From positions 1 through 51,423 of IMG/VR virus record IMGVR_UViG_3300043539_001010: a stretch of 51,423 nt of DNA; one strand, given 5' to 3'. The DNA is from a virus. Each line of letters opens with the position of its first letter. Positions within the stretch are counted from its first letter, which is position 1. The position numbers and the translations under genes were made by a program. Positions 39,947 through 50,200 of this stretch are shown here, piece by piece. The notes beneath the pieces were generated by a model. The model was not told where the DNA came from. It did no database searches and was given only the letters and a program-made list of their open reading frames with translations.

Positions 39947-41459
39947 AGAACTTGAAGTTCTAATTAAAACAACTGGCGAGCGTCAGTTAGCGGCTAAACT
40001 TGGTAAGATGCCACATATTATGAGTGTGTTGCAACCTTGTCACGGTGCGAAAGTTCCAGAGAAGTTGTACAACTACCTTAACCCTAACGCAGTTAGAGTT
40101 TGTCAATTTGGTAATAACCGCAATTTTGTATCATTCCCTGATGGTTACAAAAACTGTGGTAAAGCTGGTACGTGTAGATGTACTAGAAACTCGGTTAGCA
40201 ATAGTGTAATCGCAGCTAAGAAGTTAGTCACACCAGCACAGCAGCAGCTGACTAATGCAATACGTGCAGCTACCAATATCGCTACGTATGGTGTTGCTAA
40301 TATCGGGCAAACGCCACATGCTAGACGAATGCATGCTGCATTTTATGCGGATAAAGGTAAAGTAGCACTTGCAACTGCAAAAGGAAAGGCAACACGTTTA
40401 GCACGATATGGTGATGAAAATTACTCAAATCGCAAGAAAGCCGCGAAAACATTCAAGAAACGTTATGGTTCTGACTGGTGGGCTAAACGCTTAAACAATC
40501 CACATATCGTCACTTTGCATAATAGGGACGAACTTGAAAAATTGTTTGATCAATTCACAATTCAAGAGATTGCAACCATGTTGGATGTAAAACCAAGCAC
40601 GGTGTGTAGAAATTTGAATTCAATGGGCTTGCGAGATCCATTTAAGAGTTCTGAGGAAATGGAAGTTGTAAGGTTTCTAACAAATATTGGTGTTACCAAA
40701 ATCGTTAGAAACTCAAGAAGTTTACTTGGTAATCGTAAGGAAATCGATATCTTCTTACCAGATTATGGTATTGCAATTGAATACAATGGCGTTCATTGGC
40801 ATCATACTGAAATCGATCACATGTATGATATGTACCACCGAGATAAGTTTCTCGATGCTGAAAACAAAGAAATTAAATTGATTTCACTGTTTTCAAGTGT
40901 GTGGCATGCGAAAAAGCCAACCGTTAAAATGGAATTACTTAACGCGTTGGGTTTGAATGATGACAAGGCTGACTTGGTTGATTGTGAACTGGTTATCGTT
41001 ACTGACCAAGATGCCAGTGATTTTCATGAGACCTACAATGTACTTGGTTATGCAGGTGGTACATTGCATTATGGATTAATCAGCAACGATGAAATTATCT
41101 CAGTGATGTCATTCACCGTTACTGGTTCTGTGCTAGAACTTACAAGATATTCATACAATACAGTAGTTGATGGTGGAGCATCAGCTATGCTTGATCAATG
41201 TATATTTGATGCAAATCCAAGTACTATATTTTCATATACCGATAATGAATGGTTACGCGGTGATATGATGTCTGAACTTGGATTTACTATGAACGAAGAT
41301 GTTGATCCTGTATGTTGGTATTTAAGTGATCGTAGTTCAATTTTGTACAAAACGGAGAGTGAATTCGAAATTGAATTCGAAGCTGCCTCCGCGACCAGTA
41401 AACCAAAAATGAAATCCGTGTGGAGTTGCGGATCTCGTAAATGGGAACTAGTGATTTAA
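39933..41459 (+). CDS. Vsr-like (EDxHD) homing endonuclease
   Basis: 508-residue protein. Residues 57-83 hold a Cys cluster (C57, C75, C81, C83) and 110-180 the 'YG' repeat motifs. A helix-turn-helix follows at about 207-232 (TIQEIATMLDVKPSTVCRNLNSMGL), and the nuclease core is at 269-320 (RKEIDIFLPDYGIAIEYNGVHWHH with E270, D272, E283, H288, H290, then KEIKLISLFSSVW). The C-terminal 350-500 resembles the extra domain of other phage endonucleases of this type (TRYSYN..., FSYTDNEWLRG). ATG 39933 with GGAG upstream is chosen over the open frame from 39864. It inserts between gp23 and the tail genes, a typical intergenic homing site. Confidence 0.82.
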   Translation: MTIREELEVLIKTTGERQLAAKLGKMPHIMSVLQPCHGAKVPEKLYNYLNPNAVRVCQFGNNRNFVSFPDGYKNCGKAGTCRCTRNSVSNSVIAAKKLVTPAQQQLTNAIRAATNIATYGVANIGQTPHARRMHAAFYADKGKVALATAKGKATRLARYGDENYSNRKKAAKTFKKRYGSDWWAKRLNNPHIVTLHNRDELEKLFDQFTIQEIATMLDVKPSTVCRNLNSMGLRDPFKSSEEMEVVRFLTNIGVTKIVRNSRSLLGNRKEIDIFLPDYGIAIEYNGVHWHHTEIDHMYDMYHRDKFLDAENKEIKLISLFSSVWHAKKPTVKMELLNALGLNDDKADLVDCELVIVTDQDASDFHETYNVLGYAGGTLHYGLISNDEIISVMSFTVTGSVLELTRYSYNTVVDGGASAMLDQCIFDANPSTIFSYTDNEWLRGDMMSELGFTMNEDVDPVCWYLSDRSSILYKTESEFEIEFEAASATSKPKMKSVWSCGSRKWELVI

Positions 41460-41466
41460 TCTTTTT

Positions 41467-41495
41467 GGTAGGGTGTTAGCGCACCCTACCTTTTT
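41467..41495 (+). terminator. Terminator after the homing nuclease
   Basis: GGTAGGGTG / CACCCTACC stem (9 bp) followed by TTTTT. Confidence 0.92.
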
Positions 41496-41516
41496 CTAAC
41501 CTTGGAATTATATTAT

Positions 41517-42248
41517 ATGACAATTCAAACAGAAGTGCCAACCTTTTTTTGGGATGCAGCAACAAAATTAATTGATGACTATCGAGAAAGTGATCAACCA
41601 CTACCAGAATTTGACTGGGTTGATGAGGATGAATGCTTCGAACTTGCAATCGCACACAATGGATACAATATACAATTTGTGAAAGAACAAACTGATGATT
41701 TGATTTACAATGCACTTATGTCACGACCATATTCGTTGAAGTATATAACAAATCAAACAGAAGAATATTGCAAATTGGCGGTTGAGTGCAATGGATTGGC
41801 ATTGAAACATGTTAGAACCCAAACTCGGGAAATCTGCATGATGGCTATTAAGAATAATCCTATGGCGTTAATGTTTGTTCATGACCAAGATCCAAAAATG
41901 GTGGAATATGCGCTTGAACTAGATCCATGCGCGATTGGATATGTGAAACACAAAACTCCTAAGATGTGCATGGATGCGATCGATCGTAACACAGAAGCAT
42001 TCCTCAGAATATACAATCCATCACCAGAAATGTGCTTATATGCCATACGGAAAGATTATCGGTTGTTCGGTAACGTTAAATTCGATAAAATACCAGAAGG
42101 TATTATCAAAGAACATCTGAAAGTGATACTAACACAGGCTTTACTTTCTATCCCCAAAGAATGGACTAGCCATTACAAAGGTAATTGGTGCTTTTATGGT
42201 CTTTCATATGATGCAGGATATGATGTATATCAAGATCATGATATTTAA
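41517..42248 (+). CDS. DUF4116-like repeat protein 1
   Basis: 243-residue protein built of about six repeats of 23-24 residues between residues 40 and 190, each like 'C.LAVECNGLALKHVRTQT.E' or 'CMMAIKNNPMALMFVHDQDPK'. They match the general DUF4116 pattern (AV..NG.AL.Y......). Such repeats form helical solenoids that bind proteins; the partner is unknown. ATG at 41517 is preferred to the upstream TTG at 41502. No promoter is obvious, so it could be read from upstream despite the terminator at 41467. Confidence 0.8.
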   Translation: MTIQTEVPTFFWDAATKLIDDYRESDQPLPEFDWVDEDECFELAIAHNGYNIQFVKEQTDDLIYNALMSRPYSLKYITNQTEEYCKLAVECNGLALKHVRTQTREICMMAIKNNPMALMFVHDQDPKMVEYALELDPCAIGYVKHKTPKMCMDAIDRNTEAFLRIYNPSPEMCLYAIRKDYRLFGNVKFDKIPEGIIKEHLKVILTQALLSIPKEWTSHYKGNWCFYGLSYDAGYDVYQDHDI

Positions 42249-42261
42249 CACTTCATCCAAA

Positions 42262-42287
42262 AGAAAGCACCCTTCGGGTGCTTTCTG
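42262..42287 (+). terminator. Terminator after DUF4116 protein 1
   Basis: AGAAAGCACC / GGTGCTTTCT stem with CTTCG loop. The loop and GCACC arm resemble those of the gp23 terminator. Confidence 0.85.
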
Positions 42288-42343
42288 CATTCTAATCCCA
42301 TGACAATCCCATGATAAATCCATAAACCCACAATTCCAACCAT

Positions 42344-42353
42344 AATAAATACC
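42344..42353 (+). promoter_or_regulatory. Late promoter
   Basis: AATAAATACC, 29 bases before the ATG at 42382. Confidence 0.6.
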
Positions 42354-42381
42354 AACAACACTAAAACAGAGGGTATATATT

Positions 42382-43074
42382 ATGGATATTGAAGAGATCT
42401 TATATTATTATTTTGACGAGAATGAAGACGATGATTTGACAATTGACTTTCATGACTGGAGTGATCCAGAGTTTTGTTATTATGCGATGTTATGGAATGG
42501 GATGAATTTAAAGTATGCTGAGTATCAGGATGCAGGTATTCGGTATGCGGCGGTAGAGCAGAATGGAATGGCTATACAGTATGCGAAGAAAAAACCGCAG
42601 TATCTTTGCCATATGGCTGTGCAAGATGATGGTATGGCTTTGCAGTTTATAAAGAAGCAGGAACGGTATATTTGCAAGTCTGCGATTCAGAATGATCCAA
42701 GGGCATTTAGGTTCGTAATTAAACAAGATGAAGAGTTATGTAAGTTAGCTATTGAGTTAGATCCAAGAAATATTAGATTTGTCAAAGAAAAGACACCTTT
42801 GTTATGTAAGTTAGCGATTGATACAAATCCATTTGCTATTTTTGAGATTGAGATGCCTTCGGTTGAGCTGTGTGCATATGCGGTTATGCAGGATTTGAGA
42901 ACTATAGGTGCTGTGAATAATTATAAATTAGCGAGCCCGTGGAAGGAGTTTTTCGAGCATAATCGATTAATGGCTATGATGAAGTTTGGTGATAAGATGC
43001 TTAAAGATGGTAAAGATACATGGAGTTACAATGGAATGATGTATGCACCTGGCCTTGGCATCCCTGAATATTAA
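42382..43074 (+). CDS. DUF4116-like repeat protein 2
   Basis: 230-residue paralogue of the preceding protein, with an acidic start (MDIEEILYYYFDENEDDDL) and about six repeats such as 'YAAVEQNGMAIQYAKKKPQ', 'CHMAVQDDGMALQFIKKQE' and 'CKLAIELDPRNIRFVKEKT'. Its codons are clearly different (many AG-ending and GCG codons), hinting at a separate origin. It is late by its TAAATA element, and GAGGG precedes the ATG. It sits directly before the fibre genes, so a virion role is possible. Confidence 0.8.
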   Translation: MDIEEILYYYFDENEDDDLTIDFHDWSDPEFCYYAMLWNGMNLKYAEYQDAGIRYAAVEQNGMAIQYAKKKPQYLCHMAVQDDGMALQFIKKQERYICKSAIQNDPRAFRFVIKQDEELCKLAIELDPRNIRFVKEKTPLLCKLAIDTNPFAIFEIEMPSVELCAYAVMQDLRTIGAVNNYKLASPWKEFFEHNRLMAMMKFGDKMLKDGKDTWSYNGMMYAPGLGIPEY

Positions 43075-43085
43075 GGCTAAATACC
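43075..43085 (+). promoter_or_regulatory. Late promoter of the fibre unit
   Basis: GGCTAAATACC, about 67 bases before the ATG at 43152. Confidence 0.6.
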
Positions 43086-43151
43086 GTATCTAAGTAATTA
43101 TGCAGAATCCCTCTGCGTAGACCTAGAACGTCAACTATAAGGAGAAAACAA

Positions 43152-43535
43152 ATGGGACGTCCGTTAAAAAGAGATGTGAATGGTATTTTAGTATTTGGTA
43201 CATATACCGGTGATGCAGGTATTCGTTGCGAAGCGTATATTGGTGGAAGTAATCAAAATGACGTGTATATTGTACGTCAACGTGGTGTAAGAACTTATTT
43301 GGTACACGACACCAGTGCGGGTACTGAAGTTATCGCACGATTGGTTGCTGGTACACCTGCTGCGGCTGGTGAAATGAGATTAACTGGCTATATTGATGGT
43401 GCTGATACACCAGTTTACTTGAGAAAGTTAACTAAAAAATCTGCGATTGATTTTAACAACAACAAGTATCGTTGGGAATTGACCAACTATGCGGATTCAA
43501 CAGCTGATCAAATCAAATTGACTCCATACGTATAA
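43152..43535 (+). CDS. Small virion-associated protein upstream of fibres
   Basis: 127-residue protein MGRPLKRDVNGILVFGTYTGDAGIRCEAYIGGSNQNDVYIVRQRGVRTYLVHD..., with a beta-rich pattern and the end NKYRWELTNYADSTADQIKLTPYV. Proteins starting MGRP(I/L)(N/K)+ occur next to fibre genes in distant T4-like phages and are reported as structural; I infer the same here. AAGGAG precedes the ATG, and the fibre start follows after 10 bases. Confidence 0.75.
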   Translation: MGRPLKRDVNGILVFGTYTGDAGIRCEAYIGGSNQNDVYIVRQRGVRTYLVHDTSAGTEVIARLVAGTPAAAGEMRLTGYIDGADTPVYLRKLTKKSAIDFNNNKYRWELTNYADSTADQIKLTPYV

Positions 43536-43545
43536 GGAGTAAGCC

Positions 43546-46500
43546 ATGGGACAAGTAATACAAATTAATGGTGATTATACCATAAAAGCCAGACGAGCCG
43601 GTGGAGCTAATGTCATGTTTGACACAGGCGAGCAAATTGGTTCAGTAACTGTTACTGGCGATTTGCATGTATTGGGAACAACTCATACATTTAACTCTCA
43701 GGTGATTAGTGATGTAGTGCTTGTCCTAAATCGTGGTGAAACTGGTACTGGTGTTACTTTACGAAGATCTGGACTTGAGATTGATCGTGGATCGTTGGAT
43801 AGAGCGGATTTCTTATTTGATGAGGATGTTAACGCGTGGACGGTAACTCATAAATTAACAGATGGGACTTATAGTTATGCAGATAGTAATCTTCAAGTAC
43901 GCAAAATATTAACAGATGCTAGTACTGACAATGGCGATTTGACTTTAATTAATACTGGTACTGGTGTGGTTAAAGTTGCTGGTACTAATGCGTATGAAAC
44001 ACGAGTATTAGATTATACTCGATTAGCTTCGGTAGCAATAACGCACATTGAGCGTAGTTCTACGTTGCACATGATTACGGTAACTACTGCTACACCGCAT
44101 GGATTGGCAATTAATGATTATGTTGATATCCACTGTGCTACGTTTCCTGCGTTTAACGCGTCTGATAAGATCATTCTTGATAGAACTGATACAACGTTTA
44201 AGTATGCGGATAACGGTGCTACATTTGCTATTACTCCGGTATCTGGTTATGTAATTAAAAATTCGTTGATGTGGATTGATGGGTCATCTTACGTTCCAAC
44301 AGATGATTACATTCCAAGTATGCGAACAGTATCTGATTACTCTCGTTCATTGGTTAATGCTGCTATTAGTAACTTTTCAACTAGCCATATCGAAGATCAG
44401 AACAGTAATGTTTTAGTATATGATTCAGAAACTGCAGGTGGAACATCGTATGTTAAAGTTACAGTAGATGGTATTGAAAAGATTAGAGTTGTTGGTACTG
44501 GTATTACAACACCTGCTTCTACATTTGATTTATTGAATGAAAATGCATTGACTGTAAACTTTGCAGGTGCTGGTACATTGATTAATGTTGGTTCTGGTAC
44601 TACTGGTACTACAACTAATTTGAAAAATGCTACCGTTGTTATTGGTAATGGCACGGTTTCAGCCATTACAACACCTGCTGCTACTTTTAATTTAGTTAAT
44701 GATACAGCAACTACAGTAAACTTTGCTGGTGCTGGTACATTACTCAATATTGGTTCTGATGCAGTTAGTACAACTACTAATTTGAAGAATGCGACTCTTA
44801 ATGTTGGCAATGGTATTGTTTCTGCCATTACAACACCAGCCGCTACGTTTAGTTTGGTTAATACCAATGCTGCTACAGTGAACTTTGCTGGTGCTGGTAC
44901 ATTGATTAATATTGGTTCTGATGCGGTTAGTACAACTACTAATTTGAAGAATGCGGAAGTTAAGATTGGTAATGCGAATGGCAATGCATCATTAACAACT
45001 CCAGCTACTACCTTTAACTTAATTGATGATACCGCAACCACAGTGAACTTTGCTGGTGCTGGTACTGCAATTCGTATCGGTGCTATTACTGGTAAAACTA
45101 CAGTTCGTAATCCAGAGTTATCTGTTGGGAATGCGACTGGTGTTGGTAGTTCATCTGCAATAACTACACCATCAGAAACATTCAATTTGATTAATGGTAC
45201 TGCATCCACGATTAACTTTGCGGGTGTTGGTTCAACCATCAATATTGGTTTAGCCACTACTGGTACTATTACAAATTTAAAAAATGCGGAAGTTAAGATT
45301 GGTAATGCGAATGGTGATGCATCATTATCAACCCCAGCTACTACTTTTAATTTGATTGATTCGATTGCAACAACCGTTAATCTTGCTGGTGCTGGTACAA
45401 CTATCAATGTTGGTTCAGGTACTATTGGTACAACCACTAATTTAAAGAATTCAGTTATTGCGGTTGGTAATGGAACTACTTCGTCAATTACAACACCTGC
45501 AACTACATTTAACTTAGTCAATGACACTGCAACTGCAGTTAATCTTGCTGGTGCTGGTACAACCATTAATGTTGGATCTGCTACGGCTGGTACAACCACT
45601 AATTTAAAGAATGCGGTTGTTGCGGTTGGTAATGGAACTACGTCGTCAATTACAACACCTGCAACTACATTTAACTTGGTTAATGGCACTGCGACTACTG
45701 TGAACTTTGCTGGTGCTGCAAACATAATTAATATTGGTGCTGCATTACCTGGTACAACAACAATCAATCACGATTTGGTTGTTGCTGGTACGTTAACGTT
45801 TAATGGCTCAAATACCATTAATGCATCTACTATTTCGGTAGTAGACCCATTAATTTTCTTAGCTGATGGGAACGCGTATGATTCAGTAGATATCGGACTT
45901 TACGCAGCCTATAATGTCGGCAGTCCACCAAACCCAACACACCCATACACTGGATTAGTCCGTGATGCGAGTGATGGTATTTGGAAATTATTTAGTGGGG
46001 TTACCGATGCGCCAGGAATAACAGTTGATTTCACTAATGCAGTTTATGATAAATTAAAAATAGGTGACTTAGCAGCAGTAAAAGGTGTATTCACCGGTGA
46101 TGTATCTGGTGTTAAAGGAACTTTTACTGGTGATTTAGCAGTTGGTAGTACGTTCAAGGCGACTGCAACCACTGGTGATCTTACAGTAAATGATTTAACC
46201 GCAAGAAAAGGTACATTTTCTGGTAATGTTTTGACAACTGGTAATATTACAGGTGTAACAATCACTGGTGCTACAATCTCTGGTACTACATTTACTGGTA
46301 TTTTACCTGCGATGATTGGTGGTAATGGTGTTTATGACAGATCGACAACTGATCAAAAAATTGCAGATGTTGCGGCTGGTTTAGCTGCTGGTGATGTAAC
46401 GGTGACGATAACGGGAAATACTGGTAGTAGTGTAGATCTCGCGGCGGCAACTGGCATTTTACCAGTACTACATGGCGGAACTGGCGCATCCGCAGCGACA

Positions 46501-47058
46501 GGTACCGGAAATGTTGTATTGGCTTCTAGTCCAGTATTGACTACCCCAACGATTGGAGTTGCCACAGCAACTTCAATTAACAAGGTAACAATAACACAAC
46601 CCTCAGCTAATGCCACACTGACATTATTCAATGGTTCAACGTTAGCTACCAATGGTGCTCATTCGTTAACCCTGAAAACAACATTGGATACAATTGCAAC
46701 ATTTCCAGCCGGTGATATTACAGTTGGTTACATTGACATGCCACAAGTTATCCAAAATTCGCAAGGTGGTCCAGGCTTAACGGATGTTGGTAAACACTGG
46801 TTCCATACCGATTCTGGTGCAGTAACTTATTACATCGATGGAAATGAACCGTTCCCAATTGGTAGTGTATTGACTTTTATTAATGATAGCGGTGCTGGTG
46901 ATGTAACAATTACTGCTACAGGCACATCATTGGTATTAGCTGGGACTGGGTTTGTTGCTAGCTTATCTGTAAAATTAGCAGCTGATGGTATTGCAACTGC
47001 TATCAAAACTACTACAAGTAAATGGTTAATCAACGGTGTTGGATTGACAGTAGTATAA
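43546..47058 (+). CDS. Tail fibre protein with eight repeats
   Basis: 1170-residue fibre. The N-terminal 310 residues include VTVTGDLHVLGTTHTFNS and PHGLAINDYVDI. Residues about 320-740 hold eight repeats of 53-56 residues, each 'ITTPATTFNLVNDTATTVNFAGAGTTINVGS..GTTTNLKNA'. Then comes DPLIFLADGNAYDSVDIGLYAAYN...YTGLVRDASDGIWKLFSGV, the common fibre module of distant T4-like phages. The C-terminus (about 1070-1170) is a beta-rich tip of the type DVGKHWFHTDSGAVTYYI. Repeat number probably sets fibre length and may change by recombination. AAGGAG precedes the ATG. No chaperone domain is visible. Confidence 0.85.
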   Translation: MGQVIQINGDYTIKARRAGGANVMFDTGEQIGSVTVTGDLHVLGTTHTFNSQVISDVVLVLNRGETGTGVTLRRSGLEIDRGSLDRADFLFDEDVNAWTVTHKLTDGTYSYADSNLQVRKILTDASTDNGDLTLINTGTGVVKVAGTNAYETRVLDYTRLASVAITHIERSSTLHMITVTTATPHGLAINDYVDIHCATFPAFNASDKIILDRTDTTFKYADNGATFAITPVSGYVIKNSLMWIDGSSYVPTDDYIPSMRTVSDYSRSLVNAAISNFSTSHIEDQNSNVLVYDSETAGGTSYVKVTVDGIEKIRVVGTGITTPASTFDLLNENALTVNFAGAGTLINVGSGTTGTTTNLKNATVVIGNGTVSAITTPAATFNLVNDTATTVNFAGAGTLLNIGSDAVSTTTNLKNATLNVGNGIVSAITTPAATFSLVNTNAATVNFAGAGTLINIGSDAVSTTTNLKNAEVKIGNANGNASLTTPATTFNLIDDTATTVNFAGAGTAIRIGAITGKTTVRNPELSVGNATGVGSSSAITTPSETFNLINGTASTINFAGVGSTINIGLATTGTITNLKNAEVKIGNANGDASLSTPATTFNLIDSIATTVNLAGAGTTINVGSGTIGTTTNLKNSVIAVGNGTTSSITTPATTFNLVNDTATAVNLAGAGTTINVGSATAGTTTNLKNAVVAVGNGTTSSITTPATTFNLVNGTATTVNFAGAANIINIGAALPGTTTINHDLVVAGTLTFNGSNTINASTISVVDPLIFLADGNAYDSVDIGLYAAYNVGSPPNPTHPYTGLVRDASDGIWKLFSGVTDAPGITVDFTNAVYDKLKIGDLAAVKGVFTGDVSGVKGTFTGDLAVGSTFKATATTGDLTVNDLTARKGTFSGNVLTTGNITGVTITGATISGTTFTGILPAMIGGNGVYDRSTTDQKIADVAAGLAAGDVTVTITGNTGSSVDLAAATGILPVLHGGTGASAATGTGNVVLASSPVLTTPTIGVATATSINKVTITQPSANATLTLFNGSTLATNGAHSLTLKTTLDTIATFPAGDITVGYIDMPQVIQNSQGGPGLTDVGKHWFHTDSGAVTYYIDGNEPFPIGSVLTFINDSGAGDVTITATGTSLVLAGTGFVASLSVKLAADGIATAIKTTTSKWLINGVGLTVV
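44502..45767 (+). repeat. Eight tandem repeats in the fibre gene
   Basis: Units of about 159-168 bp encode the TTPATTFNL...NFAGAGT...TNLKNA module. Adjacent units differ at 10-30% of positions by eye, and some units are nearly identical locally, for example around 45440-45560 and 45560-45700. Confidence 0.85.
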
Positions 47059-47120
47059 CGCGGTAGCATTATCTTTTAGACCTAAATACAATACCGGAAT
47101 CACAAACATGTTGAACTCCA

Positions 47121-47146
47121 AAGCAGCCTTCGGGCTGCTTCTTTTT
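47121..47146 (+). terminator. Terminator after fibre gene 1
   Basis: AAGCAGCC / GGCTGCTT stem with TTCG loop, followed by CTTTTT. It recurs after fibre gene 2. Confidence 0.9.
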
Positions 47147-47170
47147 GTCCACAAAATATCAAAATACCTC

Positions 47171-47179
47171 CTAAATATT
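47171..47179 (+). promoter_or_regulatory. Late promoter of fibre gene 2
   Basis: CTAAATATT, about 68 bases before the ATG. It lies in a block duplicated at 50611. Confidence 0.6.
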
Positions 47180-47203
47180 ATCAATGACATACGTCACACT
47201 GAG

Positions 47204-47220
47204 CTAACGGAGTGCGTTAG
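47204..47220 (+). promoter_or_regulatory. Leader hairpin before fibre gene 2
   Basis: CTAACG / CGTTAG stem with GAGTG loop in the 5' untranslated region, 27 bases before the ATG. An identical copy lies at 50645-50661. Confidence 0.6.
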
Positions 47221-47246
47221 TTCTACTACCTATAAAGGAAAGCAAA

Positions 47247-50200
47247 ATGAGTAAAAATTTCGTTGTAAAACATGGACTTGAAATAGCCAGTGGCGGTATT
47301 ACTATTAACCAAGGCGGTCTTAATATTGTTGGTGGTGATATAACATTACCAAGCGTACTGAGAATTGGAACTGCATCTGGTGCTGATAGATTCCCAAATA
47401 CCGTAGTTTCTATCTCTAATACTACAATTTCTACAAAACCATCTGAATTACACAACATTGGGTTATTAGCAGAAGGCACCGCTAATAGTTCAGACACTAC
47501 AGTGTACGGTGTGGGTGTTTACGGTATTGGATATACAGCAGGCGCCACTCGTTCCGGTGGTGTTGTTGGTGAAGGGCATGTATCCGATACAACAGATACA
47601 GGATCGGCTATTGGTGTCCGTGGGTATTCATCAGACAATCATGCCAGTGGAATGAATATTGGTTTGTATGGAAGTGCTGCTAATGGTTTAACGAATTATG
47701 CATTATACATGCCAGCTGGTAATATCTATACCGGGTCATCGCAATCATGGACATTGGGTGGAGATCTAACTTTCTCTGGCGCATATGCTGTTACAATACC
47801 AACATTAAGTTTAACGAATGCTTTACCTGTATTGTCTGGTGGCACGGGTGTAACAACTTCCACTGGTTCAGGTAGCGTGGTATTAAGTAACAGTGCAGCA
47901 TTGGCTACTATAACAGTTGGGACATCACTAGGGACTCCGAGTACTTCGTTTAATTTAATTAACGCGAATGCCACCACAGTAAACTTTGCCGGTGCTGCAT
48001 CTGAATTGAATATATCTTCTGGTACTGGTACTACCACGATCAATAATGATTTAGTTGTTGCCGGTAATATTACGTTTGGTTCTGGTGCTACACAACTAAG
48101 TGCCACCGTGCTTAATATCGAAGATCCATTGATTTACTTAGCAGATAATAATGTCGCTGATACGTTGGATGTTGGTATAATCGGTGCTTATAAAATTAAC
48201 GACGTTCACCTACATACCGGTATAATCAGAGATGCTTCTGATAAAGTATGGAAATTATTCAGTGGGATTACTTCCGAGCCAGTTGGTAATGTACTAGATC
48301 TGACGGATGCGGTGTACGATGATTTTCAAATAGGTAAATTGTCAACTACTGGTGTTAATAAAGTCACTATCACCGAACCTGATACTTCTGCAGTATTAAC
48401 ATTAGCAAACGGATCAACCTTGGCGACTTCCGGTGCTCACAGTATTACGTTAACAGCAACCGCTGATTCTGTTATAACTTTACCAACTACTGGTACTTTG
48501 GTAAGTACCACAACAACTGCATTATCTGATTTGTCAACAGTTGGTACTGTTACTACTGGTACTTGGTCCGCTTCATTTGGTGCTGTTTCTGGTGCTAACT
48601 TAACTGACTTAACAGCAGGTAACTTATCTGGTACTATTCCCAGTACTGTTTTAGCTAATAGTTCAGTGTATATTGGTAATACTACAATCGCACTGAATCG
48701 AGAGTCTGGGGATTTGGCACTCACTGGTGTTAGTATCGATGGTGCTTCAGGTGCTTTAGCAACCACAACTTCTCCAGTAGTTGTTAGTGGTACAGCATCC
48801 CCAGCCGTTGGTCAAGTGCTAACTGCTATATCTGCTACGTCTGCTCAATGGAGTGATATCCCTGAGAGTTTGGGGAGTACTGGAACGGTAACGAGTGTAA
48901 GTGGACAAGGTACGGTTAACGGTATTACCCTATCTGGCGTGGTAACACTCGATGGTCACTTAACATTAGGTGGTACGTTATCGGGAGTCGATTTAACTAC
49001 ACAAATAACTGGTATATTACCAGTTGTAAATGGTGGTTCTGGGACAACTAGTTCTACTGGAACCGGAAATCTTGTACTAGCAACTAGTCCAGATATTGGC
49101 ACTTCGTTAACTACTTCGAGTACTTCGTTTAATTTAATTAACGCGAATGCCACCACAGTAAACTTTGCCGGTGCTGCAACTGCCTTGTCCGTTGGTAGTG
49201 CGACTGGTAATACAACAGTTAATAATAATCTAGTGGTAAGTGGTGATTTAACTGTTAATGGGACAAATAACATCATTAACACTACTAGTATCAATGTCCA
49301 AGATCCGATGATTTCAATGGCTAGTGGTAATACAGTTAATTCAGTAGATATTGGTTTTTATGGGTTATACAACTCCAACACTACCAGTAAATATACCGGG
49401 TTTGTTCGGGATGCTAGTGATAGTAATACTTGGAAATTATTCGATAACGTACCAATATTACCTGATACTACTGTCGATTTCACAAGTGCTACTTATTCTC
49501 CAATTAGAGTCGGTACCATTACAGGTACATCATTAAATAATGTCACGATAACTGCACCAGCAAACGGCGCGACGCTGACACTAGCAAACAATTCCACATT
49601 ATCAACCGCTGGTAATTTTACAACGACTGGTGCTTATGCCATAACACTAACCGCTACCGCTGATACCTCTGTAACATTACCAACTACTGGAACATTATTG
49701 TCATCAGCATCGACGGTGTTTAATAAAGTAACTATCACAACACCGACTAATACCGCAACTCTGACACTAGCAAACAATTCTACACTATCAACTGCTGGTA
49801 ATTTCACAACGTCTGGTGCATATCCCATAACACTAACCGCTACCGCTGCTACAACAGTAACATTACCAACTACAGGTGCATTAGTTGCAGATGGTTATAC
49901 CACGACAGCTACCGCTGCTGGTACTACCACGTTAACAAATGCAAGTACATCAATGCAAGTATTCACTGGTACTACTACACAAACTGTTAAGTTACCAGAC
50001 ACAGCGACTCTATCAATTGGAAAAAGGTTTACCATTACAAATAATAGTACAGGTACTCTTACTATACAGACGTCTGCTGCTGGTGCAGTTGCTACACAAA
50101 CAGCTGGTACGACAGCAACGTACACCGTTGCATCAATTGGTGCGCAAACGTGGGTAAGTGCAATTGTTCCGTTGATAAGTTCGGTAAATGGGGTGGATGG

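Noticed and set aside
44397-45767. 456-residue open frame on the minus strand inside fibre gene 1
   Set aside because: It mirrors the tandem repeats of the fibre gene, is made of low-complexity Val/Pro/Ala/Thr repeats and has no promoter or ribosome binding site.
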